DNA of 10,544 nt from Methanosarcina sp. GTDB taxonomy: Archaea; Halobacteriota; Methanosarcinia; Methanosarcinales; Methanosarcinaceae. A program made the position numbers and the translations under genes. Positions 1 to 6,522 of the stretch are shown here, piece by piece; positions within the stretch are counted from its first letter, which is position 1, and each line of letters opens with the position of its first letter. The notes beneath the pieces are model-generated. The model saw only the letters and a program-made list of their open reading frames with translations. It ran no database searches and was not told the origin of the DNA. The stretch lies in the NCBI GenBank assembly GCA_024280975.1, contig JAMXLQ010000019.1, forward strand, positions 1 through 10,544. Direction: 5' to 3'.

Positions 1-2
1 TA

Positions 3-641
3 GGGGTTTCTGTGTATCCACTTTTTGAAGCGGCTCAAAACAGCGGCTTATCCATATTTATCGCTGCTCTGGGGCTTGGAACTTTTCTGACCTGCGTTGC
101 CAGTGCAAACGGTTGCGTCTGTGACTCCTCACGCTCCTGGTTCGCTTTGTCAAGGGATAAATATGTGTCTTCATGGTTCTCGGCAGTGCACCCAAGATAT
201 AATACTCCTTATAGAGCCGTGATCTTTACGATGCCTGTGCAATAGGGTTTGCCTTTAGCGGTTTCCTGGATCAGGTTATTACCTTCTCTATTATCTCGGG
301 ACTGCTCTGCTATGTGCTGATACCCATTATCTCTGATCCGCTTCAGGAGTCTCTTCCCTGAAACCACAAGCAAAGTCAGGCCTTTTGTGGGCCCTCTCCA
401 GCCGTATATTGCTTATTTTGCAATCGCAATCGCAATAACAATTCTCTCAACGCTTTTCTGGGGCTACAAATATAACCTGATCTTCGCCTTTGTGTTCTAT
501 GGCATCGCATATTTCTACTTTAGTCACAGGCACAGGAGCTCAACTACAGAAAACAATTGGGCTGAAATGGGATGGCCCCTTCCTAAGGGTTCGGAAAAGG
601 CAAGGATAGAAAAGGAGGCAATAGGCTTTGGAAACGAATAA
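3..641 (+). pseudogene. APC-family amino acid permease, C-terminal part, broken by two frameshifts
   Basis: This is the C-terminal part of an amino acid/polyamine/organocation permease, a multi-helix inner-membrane transporter; the N-terminus lies beyond the left edge. The visible reading starts in frame with a membrane helix (ALGLGTFLTCVASA), then the conserved cytoplasmic stretch FSAVHPRYNTPYRA. At about 237-239 one base appears lost: the frame hits TAG at 243-245, while the neighbouring frame continues sensibly (AIGFAFSGFLDQVITFSI, then a CYVLIPI helix) to a TGA at 359-361. At about 330-340 a second shift of opposite sign restores the original frame (RFRSLFPE, at about 342), which continues through two more helices to the stop at 639-641 with the tail ending IGFGNE. 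The protein sequence on both sides of each shift is well preserved, so the inactivation is recent or the shifts are sequence errors. Substrate cannot be told. The two small membrane genes just downstream share its transcript direction. Confidence 0.8.
611..620 (+). promoter_or_regulatory. Ribosome binding site deciding a TTG start
   Basis: GGAGG at 614-618 lies nine bases before the TTG at 628 and inside the end of the permease reading frame. It fixes TTG 628 as the start of the next gene and implies translational coupling to the permease, whose stop falls 11 bases inside the new gene. Confidence 0.7.
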
Positions 642-897
642 CCATGCAATAGAAAGGAAATACCACAGCAAGCTGAACGGAGATACCGGCCTCATAATTG
701 GCATGCTTGCCCTACTTGTAGGGGTCGAAGGATTTGTCCTTCATAGAGTACTTTCAGAAACCTGGGAAATTTCTAAAAACTTCTTTTATCTCTATTTGAT
801 CTTCGTAGGCCTGATGATTTTAATCGAGGCAATTGGCTGTCTGAGTGTGCGCAAATTGATAAAAACCCACATGTTCGATTTCAGGTACTATGACTGA
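628..897 (+). CDS. Small two-helix membrane protein next to permease
   Basis: This 89-residue protein is of unknown function. It has a short charged N-terminus (about residues 1-20, including IERKYHSK), a first hydrophobic helix at about 21-40 (IIGMLALLVGVEGFVL), a short loop with acidic and basic residues, and a second helix at about 51-74 (FFYLYLIFVGLMILIEAIG), then a basic/aromatic tail ending DFRYYD. There is no signal peptidase site or recognisable motif. Its TTG start is chosen because GGAGG sits nine bases upstream and no better ATG or GTG exists; the gene overlaps the end of the permease frame by 14 bases. The close coupling suggests a subunit or small accessory protein of the permease, which is inference. 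The gene itself is intact although the permease is broken. Confidence 0.7.
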   Translation: METNNHAIERKYHSKLNGDTGLIIGMLALLVGVEGFVLHRVLSETWEISKNFFYLYLIFVGLMILIEAIGCLSVRKLIKTHMFDFRYYD

Positions 898-909
898 GGA
901 GGCTGAAAA

Positions 910-1146
910 ATGACAGAAAAAAGCATTGTTACAGAAGTCTTTGACATTGTATTTATCTTCGTGCTGGCCTTCACCTGTGTAGTTATACCTACAGTGCTCC
1001 AGGGAGCAGTACTGGTTTCCTGGGAAGAAGGAGGTGCAGGAATAGGCTTTGTCTGGGATCCTGTTGGTTTCTTCAGTTTTTTGCTGGTGATAGTTGCTTT
1101 CTTTGTTGTGATTCTCTATCACTCAGTAAAACACTATAAGTATTGA
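910..1146 (+). CDS. Second small two-helix membrane protein
   Basis: This 78-residue protein is of unknown function. A short polar start (MTEKSIVTEV) leads to a long hydrophobic helix at about 10-33 (FDIVFIFVLAFTCVVIP), a glycine-rich loop (EEGGAGIGFVWDP, about 39-51) and a second helix at about 52-72 (VGFFSFLLVIVAFFVVIL), ending in a short basic tail YHSVKHYKY. The ATG at 910 has a very strong ribosome binding site, GAGGAGG at 896-902, which overlaps the stop codon of the gene before it. The 12-base gap and the shared orientation make it the last gene of the permease unit, since a strong stem-loop terminator follows 28 bases after its stop. It is probably a membrane partner of the permease or of the 89-residue protein; no family could be assigned. 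Confidence 0.75.
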   Translation: MTEKSIVTEVFDIVFIFVLAFTCVVIPTVLQGAVLVSWEEGGAGIGFVWDPVGFFSFLLVIVAFFVVILYHSVKHYKY

Positions 1147-1174
1147 AAAGATTGGAAAAAAGCTTGATTGGATA

Positions 1175-1210
1175 CCTGCCTGAAGGGGAAGTTCAGGCAG
1201 GCAATTTTTA
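1175..1210 (+). terminator. Stem-loop terminator after permease unit
   Basis: A perfect 10-bp stem, CCTGCCTGAA at 1175-1184 with TTCAGGCAGG at 1192-1201, encloses a seven-base loop and is followed by CAATTTTTA. It sits 28 bases after the last gene of the unit. Archaea terminate mainly on T-runs, and here both stem and T-run are present. Confidence 0.75.
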
Positions 1211-1215
1211 AAACG

Positions 1216-1272
1216 GAGGCAGAATATTACCTTTTGCCTTTTTCGAAATGCTTTATAATCATATTCTGCCTC
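1216..1272. repeat. 12-bp perfect inverted repeat
   Basis: GAGGCAGAATAT at 1216-1227 is the exact reverse complement of ATATTCTGCCTC at 1261-1272, with 33 AT-rich bases between. A second, shorter inverted repeat lies just beyond it: CTCCCTGAA at 1284-1292 with TTCAGGGAG at 1306-1314. These could be the fold of a short RNA, an operator, or the end of a decayed element. No second copy of the unit exists in the window. Confidence 0.55.
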
Positions 1273-1451
1273 ATGAGCATGGTCTCCCTGAAATGAGGGA
1301 GTTTATTCAGGGAGCAATGGAGGGAAATTTGTGGATTTGTCAAAAAGGCCCGAGTCCTGCTCTACTCAAGGAATTCCAGGCTCCGAACCGTCTTAAAAAA
1401 ACACAGGTTCATCCAGATGGATGTATCCCTAAATCCAGGTCCATATCTTAA
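1248..1451 (+). CDS. Doubtful 67-residue ORF, possibly a gene remnant
   Basis: This open frame has no recognised family. It begins MLYNHILPHEHGLPEM, has a moderately hydrophilic centre (EFIQGAMEGNLWICQKG) and a basic tail ending KSRSIS. There is no ribosome binding site at a proper distance: the only GGAGG-like run, at 1215-1219, is about 29 bases before the ATG and inside an inverted-repeat arm, and the ATG itself falls in the loop of that repeat. The N-terminal half looks more protein-like than the tail, so it may be a fragment of a decayed gene. It is reported because nothing else explains 1248-1451; it could equally be non-coding. Confidence 0.2.
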   Translation: MLYNHILPHEHGLPEMREFIQGAMEGNLWICQKGPSPALLKEFQAPNRLKKTQVHPDGCIPKSRSIS

Positions 1452-1651
1452 TTAGAAAGTATGCTAGAGCCCCTTAACTCCTGAGAAGCCTGAGCTTCTG
1501 GCCTATCTACAATAAAAGATAAATGCTAATTATATATATACTTTACTGTATTAATTTTGAATAACCAGACATAGTATATATATTTTTTTATATTTAGTGA
1601 GCTTTAAATAGAAGTGTATATAAGAGAGTAAAGAAGCTTAAGGAATCAAGA
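1452..1651. other. AT-rich non-coding stretch
   Basis: No gene is seen. The stretch contains a small perfect hairpin (AGAAGC at 1484-1489, GCTTCT at 1494-1499) without a T-run, and runs of alternating T and A around 1531-1600 that resemble TATA elements but precede no plus-strand gene. Confidence 0.5.
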
Positions 1652-1674
1652 GAAAAAAGAGAAAATAGAAAAAA
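1652..1674 (-). terminator. T-tract terminator of the clamp-loader gene
   Basis: Read on the minus strand, two runs of six T (complement of 1669-1674 and 1653-1658) separated by a T-rich spacer follow directly after the stop codon at 1675-1677. This is the usual archaeal oligo-T termination pattern; no stem is needed or seen. Confidence 0.55.
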
Positions 1675-2700
1675 TTAAGAGAAAGTAGAAATAAGTTTTT
1701 CGAGCTGAATTCTGTCATTGGCAGCATCTTTGAGGCGAGCGTCAGTTTCGGAAATTTTCACAACAAGGCGAGCAATATCCAAATCAGTTTCTCCTGAGTC
1801 TGCTAGAGCCTCGGAAAGCCCTTCAAGAATCTCAACCCCTAAAAGCCCTTTCTCAACTATCATTTCATCAATAAGCTGCCGTCCTCTAGAAAAATCTCCT
1901 GCAAGAGCTGCATAAAGAAGTTTGTCTACAGCTTCATCCCTGCCTTTCATAGTAGCCTGATATACCATTTCTTCAGTAATGGTTGCACCATGTGCAAGTA
2001 AGGAAACAAATTGCAGCGTCTGAACGGCTCTTGCAACATTTCCTTTTGCAGAATAAAGGATAGCACCAAGTGCTCCCTCAGATAATATTAAGTTTTCAGA
2101 ACAGACAATTTTCTCAAGATGAGTTTTCAGAACAGTATCATGAACATATGTGAAAAAAATTTGAAGACCTCTTGAGCGGAGTGGAGGAATAAGTTTGGAA
2201 GGTTTAGTTGTTGAAAGTATAAACCTGCATGTTTCACTATATTTTTCCATAATCCGCCTAAGAGCATGCTGTGAGTCTGAATTAAGGGACTCAGCATTAT
2301 CAATATAGATTAACTTGTAATCGGCATCAATTGATGCCATTCCTGCATACTCATTAATGATTGACTTAAATATATCGATTACACTTTTATAAATTTTCTT
2401 TGGATCGTCGGTACCCAGAAAACGCACAAAACGCTTATCTCGAACAAGATAGCGCTTTCCCTGATCAAAAAAATCCGAGGCATTGAAGTACGAAAAGTTG
2501 TTTTTCCATGTATTGCCATAGAGCTGCCTGGCGAGAGCAAGAGAAGCTGTCGTTTTTCCAGAATTTTCCGGTCCGTATAAAACGAGGTGGGGTAAGATTC
2601 CGGACTGGGCAAGTTCAGAAAGCGTGGCTACAGTGTGTTCGTTTCCAAGCATTTCTTTTAGAGTATTTGCCCTGTATTTCAAAGTCCAAAGGTCCTGCAT
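1675..2700 (-). CDS. Replication factor C small-subunit-like clamp-loader protein, divergent
   Basis: This 341-residue AAA+ protein resembles archaeal RFC small subunits, which open and load the PCNA sliding clamp at primer ends. It starts QDLWTLKYRANTLKEMLGNE, the usual RFC opening. It keeps a Walker A box, GPENSGKTT (about 43-51), and the ALRRIMEKYS stretch. Other catalytic parts are altered: Walker B reads IYIDNAE (about 131-137) where DEA(D) is normal; the sensor 1 segment reads FILSTTKP instead of the common SCN; the SRC motif is SRG (about 176-178), so the finger arginine remains; sensor 2 reads GNVARA, shifting the arginine. The helical collar domain fills about 235-341. ATG 2700 is preferred to GTG 2709 because AAGGTGGAG lies just before it. 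Methanosarcina relatives are known to have two RFC small paralogues plus a large subunit; this is probably the second, less catalytic one (inference). Confidence 0.85.
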   Translation of the reverse strand: MQDLWTLKYRANTLKEMLGNEHTVATLSELAQSGILPHLVLYGPENSGKTTASLALARQLYGNTWKNNFSYFNASDFFDQGKRYLVRDKRFVRFLGTDDPKKIYKSVIDIFKSIINEYAGMASIDADYKLIYIDNAESLNSDSQHALRRIMEKYSETCRFILSTTKPSKLIPPLRSRGLQIFFTYVHDTVLKTHLEKIVCSENLILSEGALGAILYSAKGNVARAVQTLQFVSLLAHGATITEEMVYQATMKGRDEAVDKLLYAALAGDFSRGRQLIDEMIVEKGLLGVEILEGLSEALADSGETDLDIARLVVKISETDARLKDAANDRIQLEKLISTFS

Positions 2701-2712
2701 ACACTCCACCTT
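2701..2712 (-). promoter_or_regulatory. Ribosome binding site deciding the RFC start
   Basis: On the minus strand AAGGTGGAG ends four bases before ATG 2700. The alternative GTG start at 2709 is part of this very sequence and has no such site ahead of it, so the shorter, 341-residue protein is favoured. Confidence 0.5.
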
Positions 2713-2760
2713 GATTTTTTGCTTTTGGATACCAGTTCACTCAAAGAATTTTATTTTTCA

Positions 2761-2768
2761 TTTAAATA
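2761..2768 (-). promoter_or_regulatory. Possible TATA box of the RFC gene
   Basis: TATTTAAA on the minus strand lies 61-68 bases before ATG 2700, which would give a leader of about 35-40 bases. No clear terminator separates secD from this gene, so read-through from secFD is equally possible. Confidence 0.3.
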
Positions 2769-2774
2769 CTCTTC

Positions 2775-4475
2775 TTACTCAGTTATACTTGCGCTTCCAT
2801 TTTCATCCACATGTAGAAGTTCCTTGATTACTACAGCGTAAACTGGCCTTGCAAAAATCACACCTATAAAGACACCAATGATAGCGGTAATTGCAAAACC
2901 TTTCAAAGTACCAAAGCCCATTACAACCAGTGGAGACAGAGCAATTACGTTTGTGGAAGCGGCCCCTAAAACAATTGCAAAAGCTTTTCCGACCCTTGAC
3001 TTGAAGACCTTCGACGGAGGGAGTTTACCTTCGTGAAGCACTTCATCCGTAATGATCACAAGGTGATCAATTCCTGTACCAATAGTAGCAATAATAGCTG
3101 CAATTGATGCCAAGTCAAGCTGCCAGCCTATAATTGCTGCAACTCCTAGGAGCATGATAACTTCACTGGTAGAAGTTCCAACCATGGGTATTAGAATTTC
3201 AGGCCTTCTGTACTTGAAGTAAACTACAGCTGCCACTCCAATAAGAGAAATAAAACCTGTAATCAGGGCTGCAGTTTTGAACTGCGCTCCAAGACCCGCA
3301 TCCACATGTCCTGAACCTACAAGCTCTACGTTGACAGGAAGAGCTCCTGCTCGAAGATGAACCTGAAGTGCTGTAGCTTCAGCTTTAGCAGCATCATCAG
3401 AGCCTGTAGAAGCTTCCCAAGAATATATTGGACTTTCTCGCAATTTCTCTGCTGCGGAGGAACTTAAAGGTGCTCCATAGATCTTAACACCATCAAGATA
3501 CATTATCAGGTAATGGGATTCTGGATTGTCAATTGCTCCAGTTTGAAGTGCAACTTTCTGGAGTGTACGGGCTCCCTCATCATTTAGAGTAAAGGGAGTG
3601 TGCCATTGTTGGTCATGGTAAGTTGGAATTCCTACACTTACAACAGACTGACCGTAAAGGACATGTTCTGTTTCATTTCCAGTAGTTTGAATCCTGATCT
3701 CAAATTTTCCAGGTTTTTCAGCTATCTCTTTAGCAGTTGCCAAGTCGATGCCTGCAAAATCAACAAGGATATATTGGTCCCCTACAGTCCTGACAGGAAT
3801 ATCTTTGAGACCTAGAGAGTTCAGCTTGTCACTAAGGATGTTCTTTGTAAGATCTCTGGTTGCAGTGGTAACTCCTTCTTTATAAGTTGAAGTTCCATCT
3901 TCATTCTTGTGGATCGAACCTCCAACCTTTTCCAGCAAAGATTCAAGCTTTTGTTCAGTGACTGAAGTCCTTATTTCGTAGGTAACTCCGTTCTGAGTAC
4001 TTGTGGGAACCACTTCTGCATCAAGGGCTCTTGAGAGATAAGATACGATTAGAGACTGCTTACTAATATCGGAAATAGTTACCTGAGTTGTATTCCCACT
4101 CAATTTGTCTACGTTTACAGTGCCCAAATAATCGAGCTGAGAGGAATTAACCGTACCAGATGTCGTAAAGGTAACAGATTGATTGGTAGCGCCACCTACA
4201 TCAAGGCTATTTGATGTAATCTGAATAGGAGCTCCAATTATAGGCTCAACAATTCCGCTGACTAATTTTCCAGAGTCTGCATCTATCTGAGCAAGTGTCC
4301 CAACCAGTTTTATTTGTAACCAGGACCCTCCTTCCAACTCAAGTCCAAAATTAAGATTAGTAGTTACCCCCTTTCCAGGAGTATAGCCTGGATGGATAGC
4401 TACTATAGAACCAAGAAGAAGGACAATGAAGATAATGACTCTTGGATTTTTAAGAAGGCTTTTTTTATCGCTCAT
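2775..4475 (-). CDS. secD: Protein translocase subunit SecD
   Basis: SecD works with SecF in the membrane to help move proteins through the SecYE channel after or during their passage, probably using the ion gradient. The 566 residues follow the RND-type layout: first helix at about 12-28; family motif NFGLELEGGSWLQ at 42-54; a large outside domain to about 398, ending with the conserved LRAGALPVNVE at 374-384; then five helices (about 399-421, 426-450, 453-478, 494-519, 524-550). The fourth helix carries IATIGTGIDHLVI with Asp470, at the place of the essential helix-4 aspartate of bacterial SecD. The outside domain contains a long serine/threonine-rich insert (about 60-205), in keeping with archaeal forms. 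Its ATG overlaps the secF stop as ATGA, and GGGAGGT sits seven bases before it inside secF. Gene order secF-secD is the reverse of the usual bacterial one. Confidence 0.95.
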   Translation of the reverse strand: MSDKKSLLKNPRVIIFIVLLLGSIVAIHPGYTPGKGVTTNLNFGLELEGGSWLQIKLVGTLAQIDADSGKLVSGIVEPIIGAPIQITSNSLDVGGATNQSVTFTTSGTVNSSQLDYLGTVNVDKLSGNTTQVTISDISKQSLIVSYLSRALDAEVVPTSTQNGVTYEIRTSVTEQKLESLLEKVGGSIHKNEDGTSTYKEGVTTATRDLTKNILSDKLNSLGLKDIPVRTVGDQYILVDFAGIDLATAKEIAEKPGKFEIRIQTTGNETEHVLYGQSVVSVGIPTYHDQQWHTPFTLNDEGARTLQKVALQTGAIDNPESHYLIMYLDGVKIYGAPLSSSAAEKLRESPIYSWEASTGSDDAAKAEATALQVHLRAGALPVNVELVGSGHVDAGLGAQFKTAALITGFISLIGVAAVVYFKYRRPEILIPMVGTSTSEVIMLLGVAAIIGWQLDLASIAAIIATIGTGIDHLVIITDEVLHEGKLPPSKVFKSRVGKAFAIVLGAASTNVIALSPLVVMGFGTLKGFAITAIIGVFIGVIFARPVYAVVIKELLHVDENGSASITE

Positions 4476-5377
4476 CTGTTATACCTCCCTCTGAATTCGG
4501 GTTTCATTACATACCATCGTAAGATTCCCGTATTCAGAAGCCAAGTATTCATCATATCTGCAATAAGTCCCGCAATCAAAACGATTGAAATCTGCGACAG
4601 AAGAGTAATCTGTGTGAATGATGACATGAACAGATAGGAGAAATTTGAGACTATATACATTGACGCGAGCGCTGCAAGAGCTGTGGAGGTCATGGTAATA
4701 CCTGTATGTATAGCCTTCGAAACCTTATCTTCTACCGTGCCCCGACGCTTAAGTACTTTATTAGTAAGTAGAATGTCACTATCTACAGAAAAACCGATAA
4801 GCATAAGTAGAGCCGCAAGTGTTCCTAGGGAAAGTTCGATCCCTGCAACCTTCATAAAAGCAGCAGCAATTATGATGTCCGAAAAAGCAGAGAGTATCAC
4901 TGCAAAGGAAGGGACAAAAGTCCGGAAGAGCAGAAATACCACAATTGCCATCCCTATAAAAGAAATAACAAGGGCCTCTATAGCTTGTACCTGCAGAGTC
5001 TTGCCGTAAGTTGGTCCAACCTGCTGAATCTGCACATTTGAATAGCGACTCATAATATCTTTTTCAAGTTGATCTTGCTTATTACTATCCATAACTCCGA
5101 AATCCATGATAACCCTGCTTCCGCTTTGTCGGGCATCAGAGATGGGGTAAGAAGAATACATTTTTTCAAGTACAGCAGGAGAATCAGTCGTTTCTATCGA
5201 AATCTGAGTACCGCCCTGGAAATCCATTCCCAGGTTTACCGGCGATCCTGTTCTCACAAAGGAAACTAGCAGTATTATTAAAGCAACTGCAAGTATCGCA
5301 AGGGGGAGTGCCAGCAATTGGCGATCATTGTGACTTTTCACGAAATTATCTAAAATTTCGGCCAAACCTGTTGCCAT
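4472..5377 (-). CDS. secF: Protein translocase subunit SecF
   Basis: SecF is the membrane partner of SecD in the auxiliary SecDF complex. The 301 residues show a first helix at about 21-41, the motif NLGMDFQGGTQI (48-59), a small outside domain to about 128 that closes with VGPTYGKTL (120-128), and five further helices (about 130-151, 156-176, 183-207, 228-250, 255-282). Helix 4 reads IGFSVDSDILLTNKVL (194-209); Asp199 and Asp201 lie where bacterial SecF has its conserved acidic/polar pair. ATG 5377 is chosen because CCGGAGTA lies about nine bases upstream and the protein start fits the family. The gene is first of the secF-secD unit and overlaps secD by four bases. A longer overlapping frame upstream (5350-5532) is not credible. 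Confidence 0.95.
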   Translation of the reverse strand: MATGLAEILDNFVKSHNDRQLLALPLAILAVALIILLVSFVRTGSPVNLGMDFQGGTQISIETTDSPAVLEKMYSSYPISDARQSGSRVIMDFGVMDSNKQDQLEKDIMSRYSNVQIQQVGPTYGKTLQVQAIEALVISFIGMAIVVFLLFRTFVPSFAVILSAFSDIIIAAAFMKVAGIELSLGTLAALLMLIGFSVDSDILLTNKVLKRRGTVEDKVSKAIHTGITMTSTALAALASMYIVSNFSYLFMSSFTQITLLSQISIVLIAGLIADMMNTWLLNTGILRWYVMKPEFRGRYNR

Positions 5378-5581
5378 AATTTAATACTCCGGATGCGTGA
5401 ATATATTATTTTATTGAACTTATCCGAACAGCTCATTACATCCAGATATAATCCTGATGTGTAATTCAGAACGCGAGGTTTATAATCAGATTTTTTAGGA
5501 ATCTTGAAAACTTTATTACTCGGGTTCGGCATGGGGATAATGTTCTAAATGTTTTAATTATATAGATAAGATAATTTATGA

Positions 5582-5603
5582 AGAGTTAATTTGTTTTAAC
5601 TCT
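5582..5603. repeat. 8-bp inverted repeat in divergent promoter
   Basis: AGAGTTAA at 5582-5589 faces TTAACTCT at 5596-5603 across six bases. The right half is repeated at 5678-5685, about 30 bases upstream of the dCMP deaminase TATA box. An operator for an unknown regulator is possible; the AT-rich setting makes chance also possible. Confidence 0.35.
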
Positions 5604-5715
5604 CTATTCACACAGATTATATTAATTCTTCCTCTAGCAATTTTTATCTATACAGCGTTAATTCATTACACTTAAAATTAACTCTTGAAAACGATACGAA
5701 CTCTAACGTCACAGC

Positions 5716-5723
5716 TATATATA
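5716..5723 (+). promoter_or_regulatory. TATA box of the dCMP deaminase gene
   Basis: TATATATA stands 24-31 bases before ATG 5747. Archaeal transcription starts about 22-27 bases after the TATA centre, so the mRNA should begin at or within a few bases of the start codon. No ribosome binding site is present. Confidence 0.55.
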
Positions 5724-5746
5724 CCAGTTACTGTTCATTAGAAATT

Positions 5747-6226
5747 ATGACAGAAAGACCTTCCCTTGATGAATACTTCCTAGAAATTGCCTTCGTAGTA
5801 GGCAAAAGGGCCACATGCCTCCGAAACAATGTAGGAGCTGTAATTGTCAAAGATAAGCGAATTCTCTCAACTGGATATAATGGGGCACCAAGCGGCATGG
5901 AACACTGTCTTGAAATCGGATGTATCAGGGAGATGGAGAAAATCCCATCAGGTACAAGACACGAAAAATGCAGAGCAGTACATGCGGAACAAAACGCAAT
6001 TATCCAGGCCGCAATTCACGGGGTAAGCATAGCAGGAGCAACTCTCTACTGCACACACCAGCCCTGTATTCTTTGCACGAAAATGATTATCAACTCAAAC
6101 ATCAAAAGAGTCGTATACGCAAGTATCTATCCAGATACTGATTCAATTAAATTTTTCAGGGATGCGGGTGTGGAAGTAGAACATATACCTTTTGAACTAA
6201 AACATGGAACTTCAGGTGAAAACTGA
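5747..6226 (+). CDS. Deoxycytidylate (dCMP) deaminase
   Basis: This zinc enzyme of 159 residues converts dCMP to dUMP, the precursor of dTMP, in the cytoplasm. The sequence opens with RPSLDEYFLEIAFVVGKRATC, typical of the family, followed by VGAVIVKD (29-36) and TGYNGAPSG (42-50), which forms the nucleotide pocket. The catalytic zinc site is His79-Ala-Glu81 (VHAEQNAI) with the cysteine pair in PCILC (Cys107, Cys110). The additional cysteine/histidine cluster between 53 and 75 (HCLEIGC, HEKC) matches the second metal region seen in phage-type dCMP deaminases. Length and end are normal. The ATG at 5747 has no ribosome binding site but a TATA box 24-31 bases before it, so leaderless translation is likely. 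A general cytidine-type or late-competence-type deaminase is the alternative name for the same family. Confidence 0.93.
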   Translation: MTERPSLDEYFLEIAFVVGKRATCLRNNVGAVIVKDKRILSTGYNGAPSGMEHCLEIGCIREMEKIPSGTRHEKCRAVHAEQNAIIQAAIHGVSIAGATLYCTHQPCILCTKMIINSNIKRVVYASIYPDTDSIKFFRDAGVEVEHIPFELKHGTSGEN

Positions 6227-6522
6227 ACTTATAGGTTTAACAATCTCATTCAGTGGTTTGCGGAGGAAAAAAATACTTTCATCGTTCAGAAGGACACTTT
6301 CGAAAAGGAACTAAAAATTACATTCGGGGGAAAATTGAGTAATCTAATTAAATAAATGGTTCTTGCAAAATGAAGCCGTAAAATATATTCTGAAAATACT
6401 TTATCCAGAAAAGATAACAAGTAACATGAGTTAGGGCGTGGCTATATCTCATTCCTGCAAAGCTTCGTCAGGTGACTGGATAAATGATATTAACTGCTTA
6501 GTATAAAGTAAGAGGTGAAGTA
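6227..6522 (+). other. Intergenic stretch with an in-frame open extension
   Basis: Directly after the dCMP deaminase TGA the same frame stays open for 42 more codons to TAA at 6353-6355, with a protein-like content (FNNLIQWFAEEKNTFIVQKD, then a lysine-rich part ending KLSNLIK) but no ATG or GTG start. It may be a remnant of a gene or chance. The remaining 6356-6510 holds only weak TATA-like words (AAATATATT near 6380, CTATAT near 6440) that may serve the cupin gene. Confidence 0.3.

Larger units (their letters stand above)
5378..5746. promoter_or_regulatory. Divergent promoter region between secF and dCMP deaminase
   Basis: 369 bases hold no gene. For secF (minus strand) TATA-like sequences occur at 5399-5411 and at about 5480-5487; the farther one would leave room for the ribosome binding site. 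For the plus-strand gene there is a clear TATA box at 5716-5723. A hairpin-like pair ACATC/GATGT (5438-5442 and 5456-5460) and repeated TTAACTCT words (5596-5603, 5678-5685) may be protein-binding sites. Confidence 0.5.

Noticed and set aside
820..1122. 100-residue minus-strand frame
   Set aside because: It is the antisense shadow of the two small membrane-protein genes, which have strong ribosome binding sites and hydrophobic helices; the shadow has neither.
5350..5532. 60-residue minus-strand frame overlapping the secF start
   Set aside because: No ribosome binding site, no family resemblance, and it runs through the secF ribosome binding site and start in another frame.
5518..5540. GGGTTCGGCATGGGG resembling part of a 5S rRNA
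   Set aside because: No surrounding helices or further 5S sequence; short chance likeness.
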